Source of the DNA: an uncultured Bacteroidota bacterium
Lineage (GTDB): Bacteria; Bacteroidota; Bacteroidia; Bacteroidales; VadinHA17
Reading direction: 5' to 3'
NCBI GenBank assembly: GCA_903844815.1
Contig: CAIMVD010000077.1
Location: forward strand, 1-35,493
DNA length: 35,493 nt
Both the position numbers and the translations under genes were made by a program. Each line of letters starts with the position of its first letter. The stretch's first letter is position 1. This document shows positions 1-8,572 of the stretch, in pieces. The notes beneath the pieces were generated by a model. It did not search any database. It was not told the DNA's origin and worked only from the letters and a program-made list of their open reading frames with translations.

Positions 1-25
1 AGGGACCACTCTACTATTCTTGTGT

Positions 26-89
26 TTTTACCCCCCAACCCCCCAAGGGGGGATTTAAGAACACCCCACTGGGGGGCAGGGGGGTAAAA
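26..89. repeat. GC-rich inverted repeat (REP-like hairpin)
   Basis: Left arm 26-44 (TTTTA, six C, AA, six C) pairs with right arm 71-89 (six G, CA, six G, TAAAA), 17 of 19 positions. Two smaller palindromes lie inside: C6-AA-G6 at 39-52 and CCCC-ACT-GGGG-type pairing at 64-74. It lies in the gene-free 1-161 stretch. It looks like an extragenic palindromic repeat of the kind dispersed in Bacteroidota genomes. A role as terminator for a gene left of the window is possible but cannot be seen. Confidence 0.7.
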
Positions 90-161
90 TGGGGGAGTAA
101 GAAACTGATTACCCGGGCTTAACTAAACGACATTGAATTACATATAGAAATATCCTGATAC

Positions 162-1862
162 ATGAAGACAAAAGCAATTTTCGCCATTTACATTGCGCTC
201 ATATCTGTTTTTTTATTCAATAATGCTTCAGCCCAAACGGCTGAAATTATGTCATCACCTTCCGGCGTGATTACCCTGCACACAAACCTTCAGCATTATT
301 TAACCGGGGAATCAATTTTGTTCACGGCTTATATTCAGAAGGAAGAATCTGATAATGGTAAAGCTACCGATATTTCGCTGTATACAGCAGTTTTGGATCA
401 GGAAGGAGACGAGGTTACAAACGGTATATTCCCTGTTAAAAATGGCAGGGCACAAGGAGAGTTGTATCTTTCGGAACAACTAAACGACGGAAACTACATT
501 TTAACTGCATGCCTGAGCCAGATTAAAAAATCGACTCCTCGTTTTATCTTCTCTAAAATTATCAGGGTTGAAAGATCAGTAAAAGCCAGCTTTAGGCCCG
601 TTATTCAATTGACTGACACACTGTATAAACCAGGTTCCCTGCTTAAAGCAACAATCAGTTTCTTCGGAAATAGTGAAGAAATCGTTCCGGTTTCTTATGA
701 ATATAAGCTGACAAACGGTACCGGCGAAGTTCTCAGCGGAAAAGGCAAATCGGAAAAAAACACTCCGTCTTCACTTTCTCTGACCTTGCCCTCATTCAAA
801 AATGATGATAAAATTGTTCTTTATATATCAGCAGCTTATAAAGGTATAAAGAGGAATACGGGAATCATTATCCCTACATTGCCTGCCATCAGGAAAGCAA
901 ACTCATATCCGCTGGCAAAATTCCCACAAAACAACAGTAAGAAACTTAAAATAAGCATAAAAACAGGACAGCCTGTATACGGTCAGACAGAAAAAATAGA
1001 GGCTGAGATACTGGTTACCGACAGCAAGGGATCTAATGTTTCAACCAATCTGTCAGTATCGGCAAATAATATTGAGATGAGTCCGCAAATGCAGGCGAAA
1101 GAAGGAAATATTATTTCTGAATCGGGATATAACATATTATGGTATGATGTTGTTTCGGTCATTAATGATACGATACCCCAAATTTTTTCAGGCGCCGAAG
1201 AAAAAACTGATCAGAATGGATCAGTTTTCAGTGCCGGGATGAGAAATTTGTATGCAGGTTATCTTTCATCAGTTATGCAATCGCCCGGCAGGCCTTTTCT
1301 TGTCCAGGAAAAAAATGATTTAAAAAAAATAAATAACCGTAAGGCTGGCGGACTATCAGCCCGGCAGGTAGATTATTCTTCCGAAAGGAGTATTTACGAT
1401 ATTCTCATGAAGGTAAAACCTTACACTCTGGTTGACAATAAGATTATCTTCCCGAGCAGCGGAATAACCTCCCTAAATAACCAGGATGGCGCTCTGGTAG
1501 TGATCGATGGGGTTAAGTTCGGAACCGATGCCCGCGCACTTACCAATGTCGCGGTATCGGATATTGCTAAAATAACCGCCTCTACAAATACGATGGACGT
1601 ACAGAAATACTCGGCACTTAACAGCGTTGGAATAGTTGAAGTCTTTACAAAGACAGGTGCAACTACCAATACAAATGAAACCGTCCCGGTTATAACCGAT
1701 GCCGATCCCCTTTTCTGGCAGTCAGATCTTAAGACTAATTTTTTCGGTAAAACGACTATCAGCTTTTATAATACGAAATCCTCACCCGTAAAAATTTCAG
1801 TAGCAGGGATAAATGAAAACGGAGAAACCGGTACCAATTCCATTGTGGTTATTATGAAATGA
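162..1862 (+). CDS. Exported MG2-domain / plug-like protein
   Basis: Protein of 566 residues with a clear signal peptide (cleavage near NASAQ, residue 25). Residues about 36-140 resemble the macroglobulin MG2 domain seen in many Bacteroidota outer-membrane-associated proteins (Tyr/Gly/Glu pattern around LTGESILFTAYI, then a G-x-Y-x-L-T-A motif). Residues about 445-500 resemble the end of a TonB-receptor plug (GALVVIDGV, then VGIVEVFTKTG). The C-terminal part (about 515-566) looks like the closing beta domain of these proteins. Family members are usually longer, so this is a short version. No beta barrel is apparent, so it is not a transporter by itself. It stands alone, convergent with the GH88/105 operon. 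Its substrate and role are unknown. Confidence 0.75.
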   Translation: MKTKAIFAIYIALISVFLFNNASAQTAEIMSSPSGVITLHTNLQHYLTGESILFTAYIQKEESDNGKATDISLYTAVLDQEGDEVTNGIFPVKNGRAQGELYLSEQLNDGNYILTACLSQIKKSTPRFIFSKIIRVERSVKASFRPVIQLTDTLYKPGSLLKATISFFGNSEEIVPVSYEYKLTNGTGEVLSGKGKSEKNTPSSLSLTLPSFKNDDKIVLYISAAYKGIKRNTGIIIPTLPAIRKANSYPLAKFPQNNSKKLKISIKTGQPVYGQTEKIEAEILVTDSKGSNVSTNLSVSANNIEMSPQMQAKEGNIISESGYNILWYDVVSVINDTIPQIFSGAEEKTDQNGSVFSAGMRNLYAGYLSSVMQSPGRPFLVQEKNDLKKINNRKAGGLSARQVDYSSERSIYDILMKVKPYTLVDNKIIFPSSGITSLNNQDGALVVIDGVKFGTDARALTNVAVSDIAKITASTNTMDVQKYSALNSVGIVEVFTKTGATTNTNETVPVITDADPLFWQSDLKTNFFGKTTISFYNTKSSPVKISVAGINENGETGTNSIVVIMK

Positions 1863-2013
1863 ACCTTAGTCGTTTAGCGACTGATAAACCAGTGCCTTGA
1901 ATTTATCCTGCAGTTCGCTATGCCTCGCAATCTATTTTAATGTGATTCTGTATGTAAATTTCGGGTAATTAATCATCTTGTACAAATCAGCCGCTATTTC
2001 AGTTCTTATTGTC

Positions 2014-3216
2014 TTAATTTGCCTTCTTTGCCTTCACATTTTCCTTTTCAGGTTTGGGTGGTTTTACTACCGGCTCCATTGCTTTGGTCATCTTATAAAC
2101 CTCTGTTCCTGCAAGCAGGAAGCAACCGAGCCCGAAATCCTCAAAATCAGGGGCAATATCATATCCGACCGGCTGGCCGTCCTTTGGCTCCTTCCCGGTA
2201 CCCTGAACATATCCAATAAATCCATTGTTATGGACCGATTCTGTGATCAGAGCATTCCAGGCCTTCATTACTACCGGCAAATAATCTTTTTTGCTTATCA
2301 GTCCGTTATTGATGCTCCATGCCATTGAATAGGTAAAAAGTGCGGTACCAGTAGTTTCCCTACCGCCGAAATGGGTTGAGTCCTTAAGGCTGACATTCCA
2401 GAAACCGTCGGCACGCTGAAGAGGAACAAGGGCTTCAAACATCTCTTCAAGGGTTGTGACGTACTCCTTTCTGTATTTGATTTTTTCGGGTAAAAACTGA
2501 AGTGTCCGTACGAGGGCAGCAGCAACCATACCATTGCCCCTCGACCAATAGCAGTTCGCGCCATTTGGTTCTTTATAGGGCGGGACAAAATCCCTGTCGC
2601 CCCACCAGAGATGCTCCTCGCTGTTATAGAGTCCTGTTGTCCCATGCTTAAGTTTGGTATGCATATACATCTGATGCATCCTGTCGAAATAACTCTCATT
2701 ATGATAAATCGAACCAAGTCTTGCAAAGACCGGCATCGCCATCTGCAGGGCATCAATCCGGCTCCAGTCGTCAACTTTATCAGTTTTGACCATTCCGTCA
2801 ATACATGCCCTGATCTCCTTAATTCTTTCCTCCTTGTACCTGTCGAGCATATACAGATCGATATAGGTCTGGGCACAACACTGGTTATCAGCATTTCTCG
2901 TCGTCACCCCTTCATACATATTCCATTTATGGAATTCCCCCCATTGAAGCATAGTATTCAGAAAGGACGGATCGGGAATTACGCTGTAAAGCGCCATCAA
3001 ACCTTCGTAATATACTGCTCTCGTCCAGGTATTGCCCGGGCGCTCCTCATCTGTGCTGACAGGCTTTCCCGGTTCGGGCCACTTATCAGTGAAGTATTTG
3101 TTAGCCAAAACCATCATTCCCCTCGTCCTTGCACTGGGAATGGTCTGCGACACGGCCAAATTTATAAAACACATCACGAAAAGAATGCAAAAAGCCGTTT
3201 TCGAAATTTTATTCAT
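2014..3216 (-). CDS. GH88/GH105 unsaturated rhamnogalacturonyl hydrolase
   Basis: Exported glycoside hydrolase of about 400 residues. The family hydrates and cleaves the unsaturated uronic acid left at the end of rhamnogalacturonan (or ulvan-type) oligosaccharides after polysaccharide lyase action. It has the (alpha/alpha)6-barrel signatures: DDWSRIDALQMAMPVFARLG, with the likely catalytic Asp near residue 155, and NCYWSRGNGMVAAALVRTL. The signal peptide MNKISKTAFCILFVMCF is followed by cleavage near AVSQ. I set the start at 3216 because it begins the signal peptide. The frame stays open to 3354, but that extension overlaps the upstream gene. It is 7 bp downstream of the 3224-4018 gene, so probably co-transcribed and acting on the same material in the periplasm. 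Confidence 0.9.
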   Translation of the reverse strand: MNKISKTAFCILFVMCFINLAVSQTIPSARTRGMMVLANKYFTDKWPEPGKPVSTDEERPGNTWTRAVYYEGLMALYSVIPDPSFLNTMLQWGEFHKWNMYEGVTTRNADNQCCAQTYIDLYMLDRYKEERIKEIRACIDGMVKTDKVDDWSRIDALQMAMPVFARLGSIYHNESYFDRMHQMYMHTKLKHGTTGLYNSEEHLWWGDRDFVPPYKEPNGANCYWSRGNGMVAAALVRTLQFLPEKIKYRKEYVTTLEEMFEALVPLQRADGFWNVSLKDSTHFGGRETTGTALFTYSMAWSINNGLISKKDYLPVVMKAWNALITESVHNNGFIGYVQGTGKEPKDGQPVGYDIAPDFEDFGLGCFLLAGTEVYKMTKAMEPVVKPPKPEKENVKAKKAN

Positions 3217-3223
3217 TAGTCTC

Positions 3224-4018
3224 TTATTTTTTAATATATGACAGAAGCAATCCGGTAAGATTTTCTGCAGCCTTTCGGTTTTCAAAGGATTCGGGAAGGC
3301 GGTCATGTCCGATATATTCATTGTATATCCATGGATCTCCGATAGCAAATACATATCCTTTCCCGCATTTGGCTTCGGCTATGAGTACCTTTCCTTCTTC
3401 AGTAAGTATGCTCTTTGCATTACCTGACAGACTGATATCTGAAACTTCCTTTATATAGATCTTCGAGACACCTTTGAACAGGGGATGCGAGGGAAGATTG
3501 ACGGATGCTCCCATTTCAAATTCGTTACCATTTACCCGGTGAAGTGTCACATGGTTGAAGGTCATTCCAAATTCCGACATGAGTTTGTTAAGGTGTGTAA
3601 ATTCACAATTAGGGGCATCATTTGCAAGAACCGCAAGGACTCCTCCCCTCTTCACCCAGTCGACAATAACTTTTATATCACCGGGACCAATGTAATTCGG
3701 AGCCGGGTTTTCAGTTGTTGTATCGGGATCTGCAATAATATAAATATCTGTTTTACCGAGGCTCTTTTTCCCGGGTTTGCCAAGAGTTTCCAGCCTGCAC
3801 CCCCGTGAAACAAGTATATCACCCCACTGCGAATAACCACTGAATTGAGTATCTGTCCAGAGGTAGTGAAAGGATTTGCCCGTCTTCGGGTCTGTTTCGC
3901 GGTTGAACCAGTTATCAAGTCCAACAACAACCTGAGATGATAAACTTTGAACACTACAAAAGGATAATGCCAGTATAATTAGAAAAGAATATCTGAGTGG
4001 CATTTTTAGTTTTAGCAT
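3224..4018 (-). CDS. Secreted GATase/ThuA-like protein (DUF4350-like), GH88 partner
   Basis: Exported protein of about 264 residues (signal peptide MLKLKMPLRYSFLIILALSF). The body has an alternating alpha/beta pattern: VVVGLDNWFN, TDIYIIADPD, IKVIVDWVKRGGVLAVLAND, KVLIAEAKCGKGYVFAIGDPWIYNEY. The G-G-x-L repeats and the G-x-G-x-V-x-x-x-G-D-x-W motif match the class-I-GATase-like fold found in DUF4350/IFT52-type domains, which in Bacteroidota sit beside or are fused to GH88/105 enzymes. No catalytic Cys is evident, so I infer a binding or accessory role. The start could be 4018 (M-L-K, preferred for the signal peptide), 4003, or 4054, which would give an overlong N-region. First gene of the operon with the hydrolase at 2014-3216. 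Confidence 0.65.
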   Translation of the reverse strand: MLKLKMPLRYSFLIILALSFCSVQSLSSQVVVGLDNWFNRETDPKTGKSFHYLWTDTQFSGYSQWGDILVSRGCRLETLGKPGKKSLGKTDIYIIADPDTTTENPAPNYIGPGDIKVIVDWVKRGGVLAVLANDAPNCEFTHLNKLMSEFGMTFNHVTLHRVNGNEFEMGASVNLPSHPLFKGVSKIYIKEVSDISLSGNAKSILTEEGKVLIAEAKCGKGYVFAIGDPWIYNEYIGHDRLPESFENRKAAENLTGLLLSYIKK

Positions 4019-4106
4019 GACCTTATTCTTTGTTTTTTCAAAAATATGAAACAAATACTATGAAACAATCATATTAAAAATATATTCTATCTGGTTACTA
4101 AAATAT

Positions 4107-4114
4107 TATCTTTG
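4107..4114 (+). promoter_or_regulatory. Possible -7 element for the DUF1080 gene
   Basis: TATCTTTG matches the Bacteroides -7 consensus TAnnTTTG. It lies in the 166-bp divergent intergenic region, 70 bp upstream of the ATG at 4185. No convincing TTTG is seen 19-21 bp upstream, so this is a weak call. Confidence 0.35.
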
Positions 4115-4184
4115 ATATGAGGAATATTCAAAGGGCACGAAGAGCTAACAGGAAATATTATTTAATTAACCGACCAGAAATAAA

Positions 4185-4949
4185 ATGAAAAGAACTGCAT
4201 TAATAATCATCCCTACGATCCTTATGTCGTTTTCCTCAATGACCTCCTTTGGTCAGGGAAAAGAAACCGGGGTAAGCGAAATCCGGAACATCCTCACAAA
4301 GAAAGAAATAAATGAAGGCTGGAAACTTCTTTTTGACGGAACGTCATCTGCGGGGTGGATAAACGCAAAAACTGGTCAGTTTCCGCAGGGCGGATGGGAA
4401 ATAAAGGATGATATGCTTTCAGTTAATCCTGCTACAAAAGGAACCAATGGAGGTGGCGATATTGTTACCGAAGGAAAATACAGGAGCTTTGAATTCTCAG
4501 CAGATTTCAGATACACAAAAGGGGCTAACAGCGGCATCAAATATTTTATCGATACCGAAAAAGAAAATGGAGCACAGGCAACAATCGGCTGCGAGTACCA
4601 GGTACTCGACGACATAAATCACCCAGATGCAAAGGCAGGATTTGAGGGAAACCGCAAGCTGGCAGGTTTGTACGATCTCATTGCTCCGAAAAACGTTAGC
4701 GACAATGGATTCGACAAGTGGAATACTGCAAAAATTATAGTCAGGGGTAACAAGGTTCAGCACTGGCTCAACGGACGGATGACTGTTGAATATGTAAGGG
4801 GAAGCGAGAAATGGAAAGAGCTGGTTGCCAAAAGTAAATTCAAAGACATAAAGGGCTTCGCCGAAGCAACTGAAGGACGTATACTTCTTCAGGATCATGG
4901 CAATATAGTATCATACAGGAATATCAGAATAAGGGAGATAAAAGAATGA
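4185..4949 (+). CDS. Secreted DUF1080 (3-keto-disaccharide hydrolase-like) protein
   Basis: 254 residues with a signal peptide (cleavage near SFGQ, residue 24). From about residue 45 it shows the DUF1080 signature: GWKLLFDGTSSAGW, GGWEIKDDMLSV, GGGDIVTEGKYRSFEFSADFR, then GANSGIKYF and GCEYQVLDD. The C-terminal half has the standard WN(T)AKIIVRGNKVQHWLNG motif and ends with the LLQDHG-(N)IVSYRNIRI signature. The family has a concanavalin-like jelly roll. Characterised members hydrolyse 3-keto-glycosides, and many are unstudied. It is divergent from the GH88/105 operon, which fits a sugar-degrading neighbourhood, but its substrate cannot be deduced. Confidence 0.88.
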   Translation: MKRTALIIIPTILMSFSSMTSFGQGKETGVSEIRNILTKKEINEGWKLLFDGTSSAGWINAKTGQFPQGGWEIKDDMLSVNPATKGTNGGGDIVTEGKYRSFEFSADFRYTKGANSGIKYFIDTEKENGAQATIGCEYQVLDDINHPDAKAGFEGNRKLAGLYDLIAPKNVSDNGFDKWNTAKIIVRGNKVQHWLNGRMTVEYVRGSEKWKELVAKSKFKDIKGFAEATEGRILLQDHGNIVSYRNIRIREIKE

Positions 4950-5000
4950 CGCAAGACGCACGACACACGACACACGGAAGTTCGGCCTTAAGTCGTGCAT
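4950..5000. repeat. Short CACGAC tandem repeat and hairpin
   Basis: Directly after the DUF1080 stop, a run of ACGCA/CACGACA-type units (4948-4975) is followed by a 7-bp inverted repeat, GCACGAC at 4958-4964 against GTCGTGC at 4992-4998. A moderately T-rich stretch follows. It may act as a weak terminator or be a degenerate member of the repeat-array class described for 14023 and 18213. Confidence 0.4.
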
Positions 5001-5101
5001 CATTATTTCTTTAAACTGTTTTGCATTTAAAGTATTATTTTGAACTAAAAACACGCTTTTTTTGTTATTATAGAGTATAATTGCATAAATCTGCTTTGAT
5101 T

Positions 5102-5512
5102 ATGAAAAACCTTGCCTCATTAGTAATTATTTCCGTATGTCTTATTGCTCTGTCATGCAGCAAAAATGATCAGTCGGAACGATTCAAACTGCTTACGGGT
5201 CCCTTGTGGAGAACCGACAGCCTGCTGGCAAGCGGTGTGGATGCAAGTGCACCCGGAGGGATGCTTGCCAAGTTCAAGGGCGATGCAAAATTCGCTGAAG
5301 ACGGAACCGGATATTTTGGCATCTATAAAGGTACATGGAGATTCAATAGTGATGAATCACAGATAACTATTGTAACGGACTCTCTTATTCTTCCTATAAT
5401 TAGTGATATAGTGGAGCTGACCAGCAGTTCATTTAAGATTAAAACCATGGTGCCGAATCCGCTCATCCCCACTGAGTCAGTTAAAATCAGAATGACCTTC
5501 AAACCGAAGTGA
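5102..5512 (+). CDS. Small lipocalin-like lipoprotein
   Basis: 136 residues. The lipobox ends at Cys19 (LIALSC), predicting an outer-membrane or periplasmic lipoprotein. After the lipid site comes a beta-rich body, with FKLLTGPLWRTDSLL and DAKFAEDGTGYFGIYKGTWRFNSDESQITI resembling the small lipocalin-like proteins common in Bacteroidota. I use the ATG at 5102 because it begins the signal peptide; the frame extends to 5081. Its stop overlaps the ATG of the next gene (TGATG), so the two are translationally coupled. I infer that it works with the receptor at 5512-7764. Ligand unknown. Confidence 0.75.
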   Translation: MKNLASLVIISVCLIALSCSKNDQSERFKLLTGPLWRTDSLLASGVDASAPGGMLAKFKGDAKFAEDGTGYFGIYKGTWRFNSDESQITIVTDSLILPIISDIVELTSSSFKIKTMVPNPLIPTESVKIRMTFKPK

Positions 5513-7764
5513 TGCGTTTCATAATTCTCACTATTTTCATTTTGCTTTTGATATCAGGGGCAGGTGCCGCCGGTCAGTCAGGGACAATAAAAGGCAGGGT
5601 TTCCGATAAAAACAGCGGAGAACCACTTACAGGGGTATATATTGTCTATGGAAAGAACCTGGTTACAATAACTACTCAGGATGGTTCGTACCTTTTTAAT
5701 GCATCTGCAGGGAAATTACAAATAACCTTTAATTGTATTGGCTACCTGTCAGTTACAAAGGAAATCCTACTCAATGAAGGGGCGACGGAAGAACTCAATA
5801 TTAAACTCGAAACGAAAGTTCAGGAAATTGAGCAGATTGTTATCAGCGCTAACAAGAATGAACAGAAGATTGCCGAGCTCTCGGTGTCGATGGATATCAT
5901 TAAAGCATCCTACATTTCAGATAATCACATAAACAATGCTGAGGAACTAATTAATAAGACTCCCGGCATTGAAGTTATGGATGGACAGGCTTCCATCCGG
6001 GGCGGCAGCGGATTCAGCTATGGAGCAGGAAGCAGGGTCCTGGCGCTTATCGACGGGTTGCCGGTTATGGCAGCCGATGCAGGAAATATAAAATGGCAAT
6101 TCCTTCCCCTCGAAAACCTTTCCCAGGTCGAGATTATAAAAGGAGCTTCCTCTGTACTCTATGGTTCTTCAGCCCTTAACGGGGTAATCAATTTCCGTAC
6201 GGCCGATGCATCAAATACTCCCCTCACAACTTTTTTTGCCGAAACAGGGATCTACGGCAAACCGGCAAACAAAAGCCGGATATGGTGGGATACACCCAGG
6301 GTTTTTGCTAATGCATCATTTTCACATCTGCAAAAGATAGGGAATACCGATTTGGGTATTGCATTAAACCTCCTGGATGATGAAGGGTACAGGCGACTTA
6401 ATGGTGAAAAACTTGGCCGTTTAGGTTTGAAACTGAAACACTTCAGCACTAAAATCAACGGATTGAGCTATGGCCTAAATATTAATTCGGGACTTACAGT
6501 AAAAAGAGATTTTGTCCTCTGGGAAAATGCGGGGGAAGGCGCATTAAGGCAACAGGAGGATGCTGCATTAGAACTTCACGGAGGCTTTCTTTCAATTGAT
6601 CCTTACATCACTCTGAAAAAAAGCAACAGGTACAGGCACGAACTGAAGATGAAGTTTCAGTCAACGAGTAACAGGTTTCCCGGGAGCGGAAAGAATAACA
6701 GTAATCCTAATTCGCTCTATAGCGAATACCAGTTCTGGTACAAAATATCTGAGATATTTGACATAACTGCAGGTGCCTCCGGAAATTTCGACAGAGTTAA
6801 CTCTAATTTTTACGGCGATCACAAACGCCTGAATCTTGCCGGTTATTCCCAGCTGGAGGTCCATCCGTTTAAAAGACTAAATGCAGTAGCAGGTATACGA
6901 ATAGAACAAAATTCACTCGACGGAATAAATGACAAGCTGGTTCCTGTCATGCGTGCAGGCCTTAACTGGCAGGCAGCCGAATATACCTTTCTGCGGGCTT
7001 CTTTCGGACAGGGCTACAGGTATCCCTCAATTGCTGAAAAGTATGCATCAACCACTCTTGGTTCCATTACCATATTTCCGAATAAGGATATCCTGCCCGA
7101 ATCGGGATGGAGCGCCGAAGCTGGCGTCAAACAGGGTATCAGAATCGGGAAAATGACGGGTCAGGGTGATATCTCGGTTTTCATATCGGAAAACTCAGAT
7201 ATGATAGAGTATTATCTTGCAATATATACCAATCCCGAAACGGGAGTGACATCCACCGGATTCAAGGCGACAAACATTGAACAATCGAGAGTTTATGGCT
7301 CCGAGCTGGAAATCTCACTTAACCGCCAGACAGGCAACATTAATACTTCACTTATTGGAGGCTACACGTATATCTACCCTGTAGAGTTCAATAAAAACAC
7401 GGGGAATGACACAGATATATACTTAAAATACAGACGGAAACATTCTGCTAAGATGGGTTTTGCCGTAACATGGAAAAGGGTTGAATCAGGGCTTACATTT
7501 TATGCAAGGTCAAAGGTCCTCAGGATAGATGATTTTTTTCTTAATGAAACTACCGGCGAAGCCATACTTCCAGGATTCCCCGGTTACTGGTCAACGCATA
7601 ATACCGGGTATCTTACCCTTGATGGAAATCTTGGATATAAATTAAATAAAACCCTTACGCTGTCGTTTGTTGTTAAAAATATAACAAATACCGAATATCT
7701 GGATCGTCCAGGCGACATTCAGCCTCAGAGGAATTTCAGTCTCAGATTATCGGGAAGCTTTTGA
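5512..7764 (+). CDS. TonB-dependent outer-membrane receptor
   Basis: About 750 residues: signal peptide (cleavage near GAAGQ), a carboxypeptidase-regulatory-like domain (about residues 25-100, GTIKGRVSDKNSGEPLTGVYI), a plug (about 105-220; IRGGSGFSYGAGSRVLALIDGLPV and EIIKGASSVLYGSSALNGVINFRT) and a beta barrel ending in an aromatic residue (NFSLRLSGSF). It resembles CirA/BtuB-type metal-chelate receptors in length more than the 1000-residue SusC receptors, and there is no SusD partner. A GTG at 5509 is an alternative start, but the ATG at 5512 overlaps the previous stop and is preferred. The likely cargo is a small chelate or cofactor taken up with TonB energy; the actual ligand is not shown by the sequence. 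Confidence 0.92.
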   Translation: MRFIILTIFILLLISGAGAAGQSGTIKGRVSDKNSGEPLTGVYIVYGKNLVTITTQDGSYLFNASAGKLQITFNCIGYLSVTKEILLNEGATEELNIKLETKVQEIEQIVISANKNEQKIAELSVSMDIIKASYISDNHINNAEELINKTPGIEVMDGQASIRGGSGFSYGAGSRVLALIDGLPVMAADAGNIKWQFLPLENLSQVEIIKGASSVLYGSSALNGVINFRTADASNTPLTTFFAETGIYGKPANKSRIWWDTPRVFANASFSHLQKIGNTDLGIALNLLDDEGYRRLNGEKLGRLGLKLKHFSTKINGLSYGLNINSGLTVKRDFVLWENAGEGALRQQEDAALELHGGFLSIDPYITLKKSNRYRHELKMKFQSTSNRFPGSGKNNSNPNSLYSEYQFWYKISEIFDITAGASGNFDRVNSNFYGDHKRLNLAGYSQLEVHPFKRLNAVAGIRIEQNSLDGINDKLVPVMRAGLNWQAAEYTFLRASFGQGYRYPSIAEKYASTTLGSITIFPNKDILPESGWSAEAGVKQGIRIGKMTGQGDISVFISENSDMIEYYLAIYTNPETGVTSTGFKATNIEQSRVYGSELEISLNRQTGNINTSLIGGYTYIYPVEFNKNTGNDTDIYLKYRRKHSAKMGFAVTWKRVESGLTFYARSKVLRIDDFFLNETTGEAILPGFPGYWSTHNTGYLTLDGNLGYKLNKTLTLSFVVKNITNTEYLDRPGDIQPQRNFSLRLSGSF

Positions 7765-7793
7765 TTACCGTTTGCTACTGATAATTTAAGGGT

Positions 7794-8501
7794 CTAGCAC
7801 CTCGATGATTTTCGCTTCTTACCGATCTGACCTATTGCTATAGATTTATCAATATACTCTGAAGCTGATGGAACTTTACAGGCTGTCCCGTTCATATCCA
7901 CATTTACCTTACCAACTTTTGAAGAGACCTCCTTCGCCTTTCCTGTAAGTTCCTTAATATGAATTCCTGTTGCAATCACAAAACCATTCATCGTATGACG
8001 TACCCTGTTCTGAGAACTGTGAATTTCATTTTCAACCTTGTCAAGCATTGAACTATACACGCTTATATCCAAATCTTCATCCTTTCTTAAACCGGCATAA
8101 AATGACAATGTTGACCATCCTGCTGAAGCAATCCTTTCATCCTGTGAACCAATCCATTTCATCGCAAGTTCAAAGCCAAATGGAGTCTCTGCCGCTACCA
8201 TCGGAACTGTAAATTCATTCAGATAAAACCAATAAGCCTTTTCAACCCAATTATTCAGTTGAGCTTCAGTAATTTTCTTTTCATCAGCCATTAAACCTGC
8301 AAGGTACATTGCATCGGAATTTCCGGTAGAGTAAAGCTCCAGTGACAATTCGTGATTCTTCTTAGTCTTTTTCAGGATCTTTTTCAGATCCTGGACCTTA
8401 ACCCCAAAAAAAGGCTCCCTGGCTCCATGACGCATAAGAGTTTTTTTTGTCTGTGCGTCACCATAATTTTCAAGCTCCCTGAGAATTTCAGCTGTTGTCA
8501 T
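7794..8501 (-). CDS. DNA alkylation repair (AlkD-like HEAT-repeat) protein
   Basis: 235 residues, cytoplasmic. The helical-repeat pattern and segments such as KTLMRHGAREPFFGVKVQDLKKI and RIASAGWSTLSFYAGLR are typical of the AlkD/COG4912 family, whose best-known members excise bulky or cationic 3- and 7-alkylpurines. The stretch AYWFYLNEF (residues 89-97) aligns by eye with the AlkD W-D-x-x-D active-site segment, but the catalytic Asp position appears to be Asn95, so glycosylase activity is doubtful. The C-terminus is Lys/Arg rich (KKRKSSRC). It lies downstream of the Tag gene on the same strand with a 71-bp gap containing a 7-bp inverted repeat (8531-8552). Confidence 0.85.
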   Translation of the reverse strand: MTTAEILRELENYGDAQTKKTLMRHGAREPFFGVKVQDLKKILKKTKKNHELSLELYSTGNSDAMYLAGLMADEKKITEAQLNNWVEKAYWFYLNEFTVPMVAAETPFGFELAMKWIGSQDERIASAGWSTLSFYAGLRKDEDLDISVYSSMLDKVENEIHSSQNRVRHTMNGFVIATGIHIKELTGKAKEVSSKVGKVNVDMNGTACKVPSASEYIDKSIAIGQIGKKRKSSRC

Positions 8502-8572
8502 TTAATTCATTATTTAAAATTTAACTTTGCTCTTAAGAAATAGAACTTAAGAAGAATTACATGAATTGAATT

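Noticed and set aside
2298-3219. Long frames opposite or beside the GH88/105 gene (about 200 residues at 2298-2894 and 2611-3219).
   Set aside because: They overlap a well-supported enzyme gene, have no signal or family pattern, and arise from its codon composition.
3217-3354. N-terminal extension of the GH88/105 protein.
   Set aside because: It overlaps the upstream gene and would bury the signal peptide; the ATG at 3216 is better.
2014-4949. A polysaccharide utilisation locus.
   Set aside because: No SusC/SusD pair and no dedicated regulator adjoin the hydrolases.
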